The notes under the pieces: generated by a model
Seen by the model: only the letters and a program-made list of their open reading frames with translations
What the model was told of the DNA's origin: nothing
Databases searched by the model: none
Position numbers and translations under genes: made by a program
Source: an uncultured Eubacteriales bacterium
Lineage (GTDB): Bacteria; Bacillota; Clostridia; Christensenellales; Aristaeellaceae
DNA length: 64,000 bases
Direction of reading: 5' to 3'
NCBI GenBank assembly: GCA_902777335.1
Contig: CACYTF010000007.1
Location: 33,739-97,738, forward strand
In this document: one piece after another, positions 16,330 to 26,717 of the stretch
How positions within the stretch are numbered: position 1 is the first letter of the stretch
How the letters are laid out: each line of letters starts with the position of its first letter

Positions 16330-16562
16330 TCGATGAAGAAGAGGAGTAGTTCCCGCACTTCCCAAGAGAGGGCGGCTCGCTGGCTGAAAGGCTGCCCGGA
16401 ACCCTGGGGGACGAAGGTCGCTTTGGAGACGGCCGGGTGAAGCTGTCGTCAGCCCGGCGGGGTGCGCCCCTTAGCGCGCGAAGAGGCCCACGGCGAAGGC
16501 CGTCGGGTGAATAAGGTGGTACCGCGGAGCATTTCGCCCTTGTATGGCGATGCTCCGCGTTG
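16330..16562 (+). promoter_or_regulatory. T-box riboswitch, valine specificity
   Basis: The T-box sequence AAGGTGGTACCGCGG is at 16513-16527. The antiterminator forms AAGG/CCTT and GCG/CGC around the TGGTACC bulge; the competing terminator pairs GCGGAGCAT with ATGCTCCGC (to about 16558) but has only a weak U-stretch. Stem I features are upstream (AGAGAGG near 16364, GGCTGAAAGGC near 16382). The specifier loop reads GAAGGTCGC, giving candidate codon GTC (Val) at 16417-16419, which agrees with the downstream valS. Uncharged tRNA-Val should favour readthrough. Confidence 0.85.
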
Positions 16563-16622
16563 TCATGTCATTGGGAAAACCTGCTGCCGCGGACAACGCG
16601 GATACGCAAAGAGGTGATCGTT

Positions 16623-16928
16623 ATGTCGGGACGCAGCGAAGGGCGCGGCGCGGAAGGCGCGCGGGCATGGCTTCGGGGCGTGCTGATCATCGTCGCAATC
16701 GCGGCGCTGACGGGCGTCATAAATGGTAAGACCGGCCTGAACCGGCCGGCGCTGGGGCCCCTGAACATCGTGGGCATCGCCGTCATGTTCGCGGGGCTCG
16801 CCGTATCGCTGTTTGCGGCGGCGCTGTCGGCCAGGGCCGCGGAGGATAAGCGCGGCGCGGTGTCGCTGGCGCTTCGGCTCGGCGGCGTCGGCATCTGCGG
16901 CATCGGCGCGATCATGGTCTTTATCTGA
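16623..16928 (+). CDS. Small three-helix membrane protein in the valS operon
   Basis: 101 aa; ATG at 16623 with GAGGTGAT upstream. Three hydrophobic stretches: about 17-34 (LRGVLIIVAIAALTGVI), 45-70 (NIVGIAVMFAGLAVSLFAAAL) and 82-101. Short polar N-terminus rich in Arg and Glu. No family recognised. It lies between the T-box and valS, 30 bp before the latter, so its expression should depend on tRNA-Val charging. Confidence 0.6.
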   Translation: MSGRSEGRGAEGARAWLRGVLIIVAIAALTGVINGKTGLNRPALGPLNIVGIAVMFAGLAVSLFAAALSARAAEDKRGAVSLALRLGGVGICGIGAIMVFI

Positions 16929-16958
16929 ATACAAACATACTGAGGGGAGAAAACCGAA

Positions 16959-19688
16959 ATGGAAAACAAGCAGGAATTCACGATGGAAAAGGTGTTTCAG
17001 CCGAACCAGGTTGAGAGCCGCATCTACGATATGTGGGAGCACTCCGGCGCCTTCCAGCCGGTGAAGGATGAGAGCAGGCGGCCCTTCGTGATCGTGATGC
17101 CGCCGCCGAACATCACCGGCCAGCTGCACATCGGCCACGCGCTGGACGAAATGCCCCAGGACGTGCTGATCCGCTACCACCGCATGAAGGGCGATCCCAC
17201 GCTGTGGGTGCCCGGCACCGACCACGCCGCCATCGCCACCGAGGTGAAGGTGGTGGACGCGCTGCGCAAGGAGGGCCTGAGCAAGGCGAAGATCGGCAGA
17301 GAGGCGTTCCTGGAGCGGACCTGGGCGTGGAAGAAGGAGTACGGCGGCAGGATCGTCCGCCAGCTGCGCAAGCTGGGCGTGTCCTGCGACTGGACCCGGG
17401 AGCGCTTCACGATGGACGAAGGCCTGTCCCGCGCCGTGCGCGAGACCTTTGTGCGCCTGTACGAGAAGAACCTGATCTATCGCGGCAGCCGCCTGATCAA
17501 CTGGTGCCCCTGCTGCATGACCTCGCTGTCCGACGCCGAGGTGGAGTATGAGTCTCAGGACGGCCACTTCTGGCACATCCTCTATCCGGTGAAGGAGACC
17601 GGCGAGCTGCTGGAGCTGGCCACCACCCGCCCCGAGACCATGCTGGGCGATACCGCCGTGGCCATCAACCCGGAGGACCCCCGTTATGCCCACCTGCACG
17701 GCTGCCACGTGACGCTGCCGCTGGTGAACAAGGAGATCCCCATCGTCTGCGACGAGCACGCCGACATGGAAAAGGGCACCGGCGTGGTGAAGATCACCCC
17801 CGCCCACGACCCGAACGACTTTGAGGTGGGCAAGCGCCACAACCTGCCCATGGTGCGGGTGTTCACCTACGACGGCCACATGACCGGGGCGAAGGAGGCC
17901 GCCGAGAACGCCGAGCTGATCGCCAGCGGCCGCGCCACCGTGGACGAGCCCCAGGTGCTGGACTGCGGCAAGTACGCCGGCATGACCACCGCCGAGGCGC
18001 GCAAGGCCATCGTCGAAGACCTGAAGGCCCTGGGGCTTTTGAAGTCCGTGGAGCCGCTAAACCACGAGGTGGGCACCTGCTACCGCTGCCACACCACGGT
18101 GGAGCCCATGGTGTCCAAGCAGTGGTTCGTGAAGATGAAGCCCCTGGCCGAGCCCGCCTGCAAGGTGGTGTACGACGGACAGCTGCGCTTCATCCCCGAC
18201 CGGTTTGAGAAGACCTATCTGCACTGGATGGAGAACACCCGCGACTGGTGCATCAGCCGCCAGCTGTGGTGGGGGCACCGCATTCCGGCGTTCTACTGCG
18301 ACGACTGCGGCGAGACCTTCGTGACCCGCGAGGACATCACCGTCTGCCCGAAGTGCGGCAGGCCCGTGCACCAGGACGAGGACGTGCTGGACACCTGGTT
18401 CTCCTCGGCGCTGTGGCCCTTCTCCACGCTGGGCTGGCCCGATGACACCGACGACTTCAAATACTACTACCCGAACACGGTGCTCAGCTGCGGCTACGAC
18501 ATCATATTCTTCTGGCTGGCGCGCATGGTGTTCTCGGGCATCGAGCAGACCGGCAAGTGCCCCTTCGACGTGGCGCTGATGCACGGCCTGGTGCGCGACG
18601 CGCTGGGGCGCAAGATGTCCAAGTCGCTGGGCAACGGCATTGACCCCATCGAGGTCATCGACAAGTACGGCGCCGACGCGCTGCGCTTCTCGCTGGTGAT
18701 GGGCGTGGCCCCGGGCAGCGACATCCGCATGTCGGAGGAGAAGATCGAGTCCTTCCGCAACTTCGCCAACAAGATCTGGAACGCCAGCCGCTTCGTGCTG
18801 ATGAACCTGCAGGGCTTTGAGCCCAAGGGCCTGCCGCCGGTGGAGAAGCTGTCTCCGGCGGACAAGTGGATACTGACCCGCTACCAGGAGGCCGTGCGCG
18901 GCGTGACCGAGAACCTGGAGAACTACGACCTGGGCCTGGCGGCCACGAAGCTGTACGACTTCGTGTGGAGCACTTTCTGCGACTGGTACATCGAGATGGC
19001 CAAGCAGGGCCTCTACGCCGAGGAGGGCGACGTGAAGTCCACCACCCAGGAGGTGCTGCTGTATGTGCTGACCGGCACGCTGAAGCTGCTGCACCCGTAC
19101 ATGCCCTTCATCACCGAGGAAGTCTACGGCTATCTGCCCACGGCCGAGGGCATGCTGATCAGCGCCGAGTGGCCGGTGTGCAGGCCGGAATACGACTTCA
19201 CCGAAGCGGCGGCCAAGATGGACGGCGTGATGGACGTCATCCGCGCGGTGCGCAACCTGCGCGCCGAGATGAACGTGCAGCCCGGCCGCAAGGCCACGCT
19301 GATCCTGAAGCCCCACGCGGGCTGGCGGGACGTGCTGATTGCCGCCGACGGCTACTTCAAGCGGCTGGCCAACGCCAGCGCGGTGGAGCTGATCGACGCC
19401 TCCAGCGCCAATCCGGAGAAGTCCGCATCCGCCGTGGCCGAGCCCTGCGAGCTGTTCATACCGCTGGGTGAGCTGGTGGACGTGGACAAGGAGCTGAAGC
19501 GCCTGGCCAAGGACCTGAAGGGCCTGGAGGGCGAGATCGCCCGGGCGACGAACATGCTGAACAACCCCGGCTTCGTCGGCAAGGCCCCGGCCCAGCTGGT
19601 GGCGGCCGAGCGGGAAAAGCTGGCCACGAACCAGGGCCTGCTCGAAAAGCTGAAGGCGCGCATCGCGGAGATGGAGAGCCTGAAGTAA
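16959..19688 (+). CDS. valS: Valyl-tRNA synthetase
   Basis: 909 aa, the usual length. Class I synthetase: HIGH signature as LHIGHALDE (about residue 50) and KMSKS as RKMSKSLGNG (about 550). The CP1 editing domain spans about 190-340. Before the second half of the Rossmann fold lies a Cys4 segment CDDCGE...CPKCGRP, a known zinc-like insertion. C-terminal anticodon-binding domain and a coiled coil (about 845-909: 'VDKELKRLAKDLKGLEGEI'). ATG at 16959 with GAGGGGAG. Under control of the valine T-box with a small membrane protein gene in between; followed by a strong terminator. Confidence 0.97.
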   Translation: MENKQEFTMEKVFQPNQVESRIYDMWEHSGAFQPVKDESRRPFVIVMPPPNITGQLHIGHALDEMPQDVLIRYHRMKGDPTLWVPGTDHAAIATEVKVVDALRKEGLSKAKIGREAFLERTWAWKKEYGGRIVRQLRKLGVSCDWTRERFTMDEGLSRAVRETFVRLYEKNLIYRGSRLINWCPCCMTSLSDAEVEYESQDGHFWHILYPVKETGELLELATTRPETMLGDTAVAINPEDPRYAHLHGCHVTLPLVNKEIPIVCDEHADMEKGTGVVKITPAHDPNDFEVGKRHNLPMVRVFTYDGHMTGAKEAAENAELIASGRATVDEPQVLDCGKYAGMTTAEARKAIVEDLKALGLLKSVEPLNHEVGTCYRCHTTVEPMVSKQWFVKMKPLAEPACKVVYDGQLRFIPDRFEKTYLHWMENTRDWCISRQLWWGHRIPAFYCDDCGETFVTREDITVCPKCGRPVHQDEDVLDTWFSSALWPFSTLGWPDDTDDFKYYYPNTVLSCGYDIIFFWLARMVFSGIEQTGKCPFDVALMHGLVRDALGRKMSKSLGNGIDPIEVIDKYGADALRFSLVMGVAPGSDIRMSEEKIESFRNFANKIWNASRFVLMNLQGFEPKGLPPVEKLSPADKWILTRYQEAVRGVTENLENYDLGLAATKLYDFVWSTFCDWYIEMAKQGLYAEEGDVKSTTQEVLLYVLTGTLKLLHPYMPFITEEVYGYLPTAEGMLISAEWPVCRPEYDFTEAAAKMDGVMDVIRAVRNLRAEMNVQPGRKATLILKPHAGWRDVLIAADGYFKRLANASAVELIDASSANPEKSASAVAEPCELFIPLGELVDVDKELKRLAKDLKGLEGEIARATNMLNNPGFVGKAPAQLVAAEREKLATNQGLLEKLKARIAEMESLK

Positions 19689-19702
19689 AGGGCAGATGAA
19701 AG

Positions 19703-19737
19703 GCGCGGATGGACCGATGCGGTACATCCGCGCTATT
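19703..19737 (+). terminator. Terminator of the valS operon
   Basis: GCGCGGATG (19703-19711) pairs with CATCCGCGC (19725-19733), then TATTTTT. The tail touches the stop codon of the convergent aspartokinase gene. Confidence 0.85.
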
Positions 19738-19739
19738 TT

Positions 19740-20795
19740 TCATGCCGCCCGCTCAACGAGCGCCGCGTGCAATGCCCGCACGGCCTCTATGCGCCGCTCC
19801 TCCGGCAGCGTCAGCACGCAGGCCTCGTGCTCCCATTGGGCACTGAGCGGGTGAAGCCCTTCGGCGGCGCGTCCGACCCGCTTTACGTCCGCGCCGAACA
19901 CGGTGACGCGGGCGGTGCCGTCCGGACAGCTTTTGCTGGCGACGCAGGGGACGGTCATGCGCGCCCCGTCTGAGATCAGCGTTCCGAACTGCTCCGGCGA
20001 CATGGTGCAGCGCAGCCGGGTGGGTATGCCCAAGGCGGCCACCGGGTCCAGGCAGGCCGGGTGCAGCACCTGGGCGCCAGCGCGGGCGAGCAGGCGCATC
20101 TGCCGGTAGCTGACCTGGGCAATCAGTTTGGCCCGGGGGACGATGGCCGGGTCCGCCGTCATCAGCCCCGGAACGTCCGTCCAATTTTCATAGAGCCCCG
20201 CCGAAAGGCTTGCGGCGGCGACGGCGCCGGTGATGTCCGAGCCGTTCTTCGGGAAGGTGCGGATTTCGCCCTGGGGACCCGCGCCGTAGAAGCCGGGCAG
20301 TATCACGCGCCCGTGGCGGGCGGCGACGGCGCCGGTCAGGGCCGCGCGCGTGCGGTCCATGTCCACATCCGAGAAGGCGTCAAAGGCGATGGCGTCCGCG
20401 GCGTCGAGCATCGGTATGCCGCTGAACCTGGAGAACAGCAGCGCGCACAGGTATTCGCCCCGGCTGAGCGTACAGGCCTCTGAAACGCTCAGCGCCCGGG
20501 CGAGCTCATCCCGCACGCGGCGGCGCACGTCGGGCAGGCCCAGCCTGGCGGCGATGTCCGAGAAGCGGTCCGTCACCGCCGATACCAGGGGCTCGAGGCG
20601 GCCGGCATCGTCGCGCCAGCGCCAGCAATCGGCCAGAAGCGCCGTGATCTTTTTGTCGTTGCGCGCGTCCGTGCCCGGCGCGGACAGCACGATGCACCGG
20701 CGCGCCGGCGAAGCGCGGATGATGGCGAGTATCCTCAGAAACTGCGCCGCGTTGGCGGTGGAGCTGCCGCCGAATTTAGAGACAATGGTGCGCAT
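19740..20795 (-). CDS. Aspartate kinase, catalytic domain only
   Basis: 351 aa. ATG at 20795 has GGAGG 7 nt upstream; longer in-frame starts lack a site. Amino-acid kinase fold: N-terminal VSKFGGSS (phosphate-binding, catalytic Lys), 'LSRGEYLCALLFS' and 'FPKNGSDITGAVAA', matching the aspartokinase R-G-x-D/GSD-x-T-A pattern; 'WTDVPGLMTADP' near residue 205 is characteristic. Family members are normally 400-460 aa with two C-terminal ACT domains for lysine or threonine feedback; here only about 70 residues follow the catalytic domain and no ACT repeat is evident. Activity is likely, allosteric control doubtful. Function as first step of the Asp/DAP pathway. Confidence 0.8.
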   Translation of the reverse strand: MRTIVSKFGGSSTANAAQFLRILAIIRASPARRCIVLSAPGTDARNDKKITALLADCWRWRDDAGRLEPLVSAVTDRFSDIAARLGLPDVRRRVRDELARALSVSEACTLSRGEYLCALLFSRFSGIPMLDAADAIAFDAFSDVDMDRTRAALTGAVAARHGRVILPGFYGAGPQGEIRTFPKNGSDITGAVAAASLSAGLYENWTDVPGLMTADPAIVPRAKLIAQVSYRQMRLLARAGAQVLHPACLDPVAALGIPTRLRCTMSPEQFGTLISDGARMTVPCVASKSCPDGTARVTVFGADVKRVGRAAEGLHPLSAQWEHEACVLTLPEERRIEAVRALHAALVERAA

Positions 20796-20834
20796 ATCAA
20801 TAACCTCCGAGCCCATCGATTCATGAAAAATCAA

Positions 20835-20922
20835 GCAGTGCGCCCGCCGCTTCCGTGGTCCGGAAACGGGCCGCGAACATGAGCGGGCGCGTTCACTGCC
20901 ATACTATGCCCGCTCCGGGCAT
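20835..20922 (-). promoter_or_regulatory. Structured leader region upstream of the aspartokinase gene
   Basis: Two secondary structures precede the gene. One is a perfect 7-bp hairpin (ATGCCCG-CTC-CGGGCAT, 20906-20922). The other is a long element at 20835-20899 in which GCAGTG+CGCCCGC pairs with GCGGGCG+CACTGC with a 4-nt asymmetric bulge; it encloses a further hairpin (TTCCG/CGGAA, 20851-20865). No match to the lysine riboswitch core that I can see. The structures would be present in RNA from either strand. Confidence 0.35.
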
Positions 20923-20981
20923 CGGTGATGGGTGACGTGAGGAAATTGGACAGGTATATTAAAAATATATGAAAAAAAGGA

Positions 20982-21011
20982 TTTAAAGGGCATATGTTGT
21001 ATATATATAAT
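20982..21011 (+). promoter_or_regulatory. Putative promoter in the AT-rich region before dnaG
   Basis: The 403-bp gap 20796-21198 contains an AT island (about 20940-21015). TTTAAA (20982-20987), 18-bp spacer, TATAAT (21006-21011) is the best plus-strand match. The other contents are the structured element at 20835-20922 and, from 21016 on, GC-rich sequence with nothing I recognise. Confidence 0.4.
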
Positions 21012-21198
21012 GTTAAAGACGCCGGGTAAACGCCCCGCCATGACGCCGGCACAACCGGACGACGGCATGACACCGCCATGATTTTATCGCGTATTTTATC
21101 AAATGAATGCAGGAAAAACGGTAAATCTGGCGAATAATAAACTACCGCCGTCGCCGGAGCGGGGCTGACCGGTGCAGTTTTTCGATGAGGAGCGTGCA

Positions 21199-22938
21199 AT
21201 GAACGGAAGGTTATCCGATGCCTGGCTGGAGGAACTGCGTTCCCGCGTCAGCCTGGAGGAAGTGGTCTCCGAGTACGTTCCCATGAAGCAGAAGGGCCGA
21301 AGGTTTTGGGGCTGTTGTCCTTTTCACAACGAAAAGACGCCCTCCTTCAGCGTGGACACGCAGGCGCAGCTGTATTACTGCTTCGGCTGTCACAAGGGCG
21401 GCACCGTCATCAACTTCATCATGGACATGGAGCGGATGGAGTTTATCGACGCGGTGAAGCTGCTCGCCGAGCGGGCGCACATGGAGCTGCCGGAGGGCAG
21501 TTCCCAGCCCGGCGAGACCCGGGCCGGTCGGGATGAGCGGGAGCGCATGTATGAGGCAAACCGACTGGCCGCCAGGTACTTCCACGATCTGCTGTGGACG
21601 GAAGAAGGAGCCCAGGCGCTCAACTACCTCTACGGACGCGGTCTGAACGATTCGGATATCCGCCGCTTCGGCCTCGGAGCTTCTCCCAAAGGCTGGGACG
21701 GCCTTTTGCATCATCTGGAGGAGCAGGGCTTTGAAGAGGCGCTGCTGGAAAAGGCGGGGCTGATCGTCAAGCGGGACAACGGGCGGTTCGACATGTTTCG
21801 GGGGCGCGTGATGTTCCCGATCATCAACGCCCAGGGCCGGGTGCTGGGCTTCGGCGGCCGCGCCATCGGCGATGCGCAGCCCAAGTACCTGAACACGGCG
21901 GAGACGCCCATATTCAACAAGCGGCTCGGGCTCTACGCGCTGAACTTTGTGCAGAAGGAGCGCTCCGTGGGCCATTTGGTGCTGGTCGAGGGCTACATGG
22001 ACACGGTGTCGCTGCGCAAGCACGGCGTCAAGGGCGTGGTCGCCACGCTGGGGACGGCGCTGACCGAAGAGCAGGCGCGCCTGATGAAGCGGTACGCCCC
22101 GGAGGTGTGGATCAGCTACGACGGCGACGCCGCCGGGCAGAAGGCCGCGCTGCGGGCGCTGGACATATTCGACCGGCAGGGCATGCCGGCGAAGGTCATC
22201 GACTATCCCGCGGGCATGGACCCGGACGACTTCATCAAGGCGAAGGGGCTTGCCGGGTTTGAGAGCCTGGCGCGCCACGACTCCACGGACTACCGGATGC
22301 TCAGGGCCAGGGACGGGCTTGATCTTTCCACCCAGGACGGCATGACCCAGTACGCGCTGAGGTGCTGTTCGATACTCAGCCGGGTCAAGAGCCCGATCGA
22401 GATGGAGAACTACCTGCGGCGCCTGGTCAACGAGACCGGGTACGATCGGGAGATACTGCTTCGGCAGATCGGCGCCGCGCCCCGCGACGCCGCCCAGGCC
22501 CCGAAGCGCCCGAACAACAGGCCGAACCGGACGAAGGCGGAAGCGTCCGGCGCGCTGAAGGCCGAGCAGGAGCTGATCTCGATGCTCGTCGCGGGCCTGA
22601 TACCGGCGCAGGCGCTCACAGGCGCGGATTTTTCAGATCCGGTCCATCGGGAACTGGCCCAATGGCTGATTTCCGGAAAATCCGCCAATGCTTATATCGA
22701 CAATATCACCGATGACGCGGTGCGTGAACAGGTCATGTGCGCATTGAATTATTCGCCCCTTGTCACCGAGAAGGACAAGGCGCTGGAAGTGGCGCGGGAC
22801 TGCCTGGACACGATACGCCGGCAACGCGAAAGCCAGAGGGACGACCAGTTCAAGCAGCAGGTCAACACGGCCTCGCCCGAAAAAAAAGCGGAGATCTACC
22901 GTCAACTCGAAGCTTCGTGGAAGGAATCACAGGATTGA
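21199..22938 (+). CDS. dnaG: DNA primase
   Basis: 579 aa; ATG at 21199 chosen for GAGGAG 7 nt upstream (GTG at 21172 has none). N-terminal CHC2 zinc finger (about 35-65: [12 protein letters not shown] ... [10 protein letters not shown]), primase core with '[19 protein letters not shown]', TOPRIM domain with '[11 protein letters not shown]' (Glu) and '[13 protein letters not shown]' (DxD), and a C-terminal helicase-interaction region. It makes RNA primers at the fork with DnaB. First gene of the conserved dnaG-rpoD macromolecular-synthesis operon, followed 23 bp later by rpoD. Confidence 0.96.
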   Translation: MNGRLSDAWLEELRSRVSLEEVVSEYVPMKQKGRRFWGCCPFHNEKTPSFSVDTQAQLYYCFGCHKGGTVINFIMDMERMEFIDAVKLLAERAHMELPEGSSQPGETRAGRDERERMYEANRLAARYFHDLLWTEEGAQALNYLYGRGLNDSDIRRFGLGASPKGWDGLLHHLEEQGFEEALLEKAGLIVKRDNGRFDMFRGRVMFPIINAQGRVLGFGGRAIGDAQPKYLNTAETPIFNKRLGLYALNFVQKERSVGHLVLVEGYMDTVSLRKHGVKGVVATLGTALTEEQARLMKRYAPEVWISYDGDAAGQKAALRALDIFDRQGMPAKVIDYPAGMDPDDFIKAKGLAGFESLARHDSTDYRMLRARDGLDLSTQDGMTQYALRCCSILSRVKSPIEMENYLRRLVNETGYDREILLRQIGAAPRDAAQAPKRPNNRPNRTKAEASGALKAEQELISMLVAGLIPAQALTGADFSDPVHRELAQWLISGKSANAYIDNITDDAVREQVMCALNYSPLVTEKDKALEVARDCLDTIRRQRESQRDDQFKQQVNTASPEKKAEIYRQLEASWKESQD

Positions 22939-22961
22939 CCGGTCGAAAGGAGTGGCTCGGA

Positions 22962-24055
<1,094 letters not shown>

Positions 24056-24056
<1 letters not shown>

Positions 24057-24751
24057 TGCCGGGGAACGGAAGCCTATCGTTGGATCCGCGCCTGTCGATG
24101 ATCGCGAGCCTCGTCGGACGCTGCGAAAGCTGCGCCGACATCGGCTGCGATCACGGCAGGCTCGGCGCGTTTTTAATACAGTCCGGCCAGTGCGAACGGG
24201 TGCTGCTGACGGACATATCCCAGCCCTCCCTTGAAAAGGCGCGGGCGCTGACCGAACGCCTGGGGTTGACTGACCGGGTCGGCTTCGCCGTGGCCAACGG
24301 CATACCGCGCTGGGAAAGCCCACCGAAGGCCGTGGTCATCGCCGGCATGGGCGGCGCGACCATCTGCGACATACTGCGCGAAGGGCGGGAGCGCCTGGGC
24401 GGCGCGCGGCTGATCCTGCAGCCCAATGTGGCCGCCCCGCAGCTGCGCGGGGAGCTGTCGCGGCTGGGCTACGCCATCACGGCGGAGCGCATCGTTCAGG
24501 ACGGGCGCAGGTGCTACGTCATCATCGTGGCCGAGCCCGGGGCGTCCGAGTACAGCCCGCGGGAGTGTACTGTGGGGCCGGTGCTGCTGCGTGAAATGCC
24601 GGAGGCGCTCTTGCCCTACGCACGGTTTCGCCTGAGGGTGGCCGAGAAGGCGCTGAAGGGCGCCGAGCAGGGGTCGGACGCGGCCCAGCAGCGGGCGCTG
24701 ACGGAGGAGCTTTCGATTTGGAGGGAGGTTTGCGCATGGCTGCAACGGTAG
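24056..24751 (+). CDS. trmK: tRNA (adenine-22-N1) methyltransferase, TrmK family
   Basis: 231 aa, ATG overlapping the rpoD stop. Class I SAM-dependent fold: motif I DIGCDHGRLG (about 27-36), acidic end of strand 2 in LTDIS, 'VVIAGMGGATI' (about 92-102) typical for the TrmK family. The C-terminal 60 residues form a helical coiled extension, as in YqfN. The enzyme methylates A22 in the D-loop of some tRNAs. The gene order rpoD-trmK-nif3 is widely conserved in Firmicutes. The 3' end overlaps nif3 by 16 bp. Confidence 0.92.
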
Positions 24752-25497
24752 GCCAGATGCTGGCGATCGTGGACGGCATCGCGCCGTTTGAGACCGCGGA
24801 GCCCTGGGACAACGTGGGCCTTCTGGCCGGCGACCCGAACGCGCCGGTTGATACGGTGCTGTGCGCGCTGGACCTGCGCATGGATGTGCTGGAGGAGGCG
24901 GTCCAAAGCCGCGCCCAGCTGGTGGTCACCCATCATCCGATACTGTTCCGGGGCCGCAAGAACCTGTGCGAGACGGACGCGGAGGGGCGGCTGCTGTGCG
25001 CGCTGGTGCGCTCGGGCATTTCGATGATCGCCGCCCACACCAACTACGACAACGCCTCGCCGGGCGTGAACGACGCGCTGGCGAAGGCACTGGCGCTGAA
25101 GGACGTGGAGGTTCTGGACAGCGGCATGCGCGTAGGCACGATAGAAGAGACCGACTTCGGTATGTTTTGCGACTTTGCGTCCAAGGCGCTGGGCGGACCG
25201 GTGCGCGTCTACGGCGATAAAGGGCGCCGGGTGCGCCGCGTGGCCGTGCTGGGCGGCGCGGGCGAAGATTATGTCGGCATCGCCCGGCAGGGCGGCGCGG
25301 ACGTGTACCTGACCGGCGAGATGGCCTACCACAAGGCCCTGACCGCCGCCGACGAGGGCGTCTGCGTGGTGGAGGCCGGCCACGCCGCCACCGAATATCC
25401 CGCAATATCTCAACTTGCCGATGCTTTACAAAACGCCGCGGATGCGCTACAATATGATATACGCGTCTTAAAGAGCAGAGCGGAACTCTTTTTCTGA
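24736..25497 (+). CDS. Nif3-like dinuclear metal-centre protein
   Basis: 253 aa; ATG at 24736 with GGGAGG. Nif3/YqfO family: 'WDNVGLLAGDP' (about 25-35), metal ligands in THHPILF (about 68-74) and AAHTNYDN (about 103-110), and 'TGEMAYHKAL' and 'VEAGHAATE' near the C-terminus. The PII-like insert of Bacillus YqfO is absent, so this is the short form. It is a cytosolic protein with a di-metal site; GTP cyclohydrolase-like activity has been proposed for family members but the role is unsettled. Overlaps trmK. Confidence 0.9.
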   Translation: MAATVGQMLAIVDGIAPFETAEPWDNVGLLAGDPNAPVDTVLCALDLRMDVLEEAVQSRAQLVVTHHPILFRGRKNLCETDAEGRLLCALVRSGISMIAAHTNYDNASPGVNDALAKALALKDVEVLDSGMRVGTIEETDFGMFCDFASKALGGPVRVYGDKGRRVRRVAVLGGAGEDYVGIARQGGADVYLTGEMAYHKALTAADEGVCVVEAGHAATEYPAISQLADALQNAADALQYDIRVLKSRAELFF

Positions 25498-25515
25498 TAT
25501 TTGGAGGGAATGGAT

Positions 25516-26226
25516 ATGCAGTTGGATACCCTGTGGCAATTCATGCAAGTGGACATGGAGGCCGACGGCTTTGAGCACACGATGCGCCAGTCGGCCAACC
25601 GCCAGAAGCTGATCAAGCAGCGCGATTTCCTGAAGGATCAGCAGGCGAACATGAAAAAGCTTGAGAACGACGTCGCCGTGATGCAGGACAGGCTGGAGGC
25701 CGTCCAGGACGAGGCGGACCGCCTGGAAAAGCTGCTGGCGTCCATGGCGGAGGAGATGGACAAGAACCCGCCGGCCAGCGCGGAGGACGCGCAGAAGCAG
25801 GCGGAATCCGTCCAGAAGCTGCTGGAGACGCTGCAGCGCTACGAGACGGAGCTGGTCAAGATGCGCAAGGACGCCGACACGAAGGACCGCCAGCAGAAGG
25901 AGATCCGTGTGCGCGCCGCCAAGACCAAGATGGAATTCGACCAGCTGAAGGTGGAATACGATCGGGAGTTCAAGGCCGACACCGAAAAGCTGCAGCAGAT
26001 GCGCAACAGGACGGAGCAGGAGGCCAAGAACCTGGATCCGAAGCTGCTGGCGAAGTACAGGAGCATCAAGCAGCACTGCACGCCGCCGATGGCGAAGCTG
26101 GTCAACGGCCAGTGCAGCGGCTGCTTCATGTCGCTGCCCAGCGCCACGCTGCTGGACATCCGCAACGGCGACCGCATCGTGGAGTGCGACAACTGCGGCC
26201 GCATACTGTACGATCCCGGCGAATGA
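25516..26226 (+). CDS. Coiled-coil protein with C-terminal C4 zinc ribbon
   Basis: 236 aa; ATG at 25516 has GGAGG 8 nt upstream. Residues 20-175 are almost entirely charged heptad-rich coiled coil (KLENDVAVMQDRLEAV..., DADTKDRQQKEIRVRAAK). The C-terminal about 45 residues form a zinc ribbon: CSGCFMSLP and CDNCGRILYDP. This arrangement matches the COG1579/zf-RING_7 family, proposed to bind nucleic acids. Last gene of the dnaG operon and just 18 bp before rnpB, so it may share transcription with RNase P RNA. Precise function unknown. Confidence 0.82.
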   Translation: MQLDTLWQFMQVDMEADGFEHTMRQSANRQKLIKQRDFLKDQQANMKKLENDVAVMQDRLEAVQDEADRLEKLLASMAEEMDKNPPASAEDAQKQAESVQKLLETLQRYETELVKMRKDADTKDRQQKEIRVRAAKTKMEFDQLKVEYDREFKADTEKLQQMRNRTEQEAKNLDPKLLAKYRSIKQHCTPPMAKLVNGQCSGCFMSLPSATLLDIRNGDRIVECDNCGRILYDPGE

Positions 26227-26243
26227 TTACATGACGGTATGAC

Positions 26244-26665
26244 CGTTGTGAGGGCGCCAGACGATCGCAGGCGCATCCGCGCTTGAGGAAAGTCCGAGCA
26301 CCGCAGGGCAGGGTGCCGGTTAACTGCCGGTGGAGGCGACTTCAAGGAAAGTGCAACAGAGATATACCGCGTAAAACGGCGAACGCGCCTTTGGGCGCGT
26401 CCGTCGCCCCCTCGGGGGACGTAAGGCTGGAAAGGCGAGGTAAGAGCTCACCCGCGGCTTGGCGACTTGTCCGCGCTGTAAACCCCACCTGGTGCAAGAT
26501 TGATAGGGAAGCATGGGCAGGCGCGCGAAGGCCTTCGGGCCGGAACGCCCTGCCCGGCGGCGGCCCGTCGCGCTTCCGGGTAATCGCTTGAGCCTGCTGG
26601 CAACCGCAGGCCCAGATAGATGATCGTCCAATACAGAACTCGGCTTACAGACGCCGCTCACAACG
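26244..26665 (+). ncRNA. rnpB: RNase P RNA (bacterial type A)
   Basis: Ends are set by the P1 helix: CGTTGTGAG (26244-26252) pairs with CTCACAACG (26657-26665). Conserved core blocks are present: GAGGAAAGTCCGAGC, CAGAGATATACCGC, GTAAGAGCTCACC, 'AAACCCCACCTGG', and ACAGAACTCGGCTTACAG near the 3' end (P4 partner). The length of about 420 nt fits type A architecture. It is the catalytic RNA that removes 5' leaders from tRNA precursors with RnpA. A terminator follows. Confidence 0.96.
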
Positions 26666-26674
26666 CTCATAAAA

Positions 26675-26712
26675 CCGGGGACCGCGCACAGCGCGATCCC
26701 CGGCGTTCTTTT
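26675..26712 (+). terminator. Terminator of rnpB
   Basis: CCGGGGA...TCCCCGG arms with inner CGCGC/GCGCG pairs, followed by CGTTCTTTT. It abuts the stop codon of the convergent ruvX fusion (26718). Confidence 0.8.
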
Positions 26713-26717
26713 GGCGC

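Noticed and set aside
20796..21198. Lysine riboswitch upstream of aspartokinase
   Set aside because: The conserved L-box core could not be found; only generic hairpins are visible.
26283..26591. Open frames across 26283-26670
   Set aside because: They overlap RNase P RNA, whose core sequence and P1 pairing are clear.
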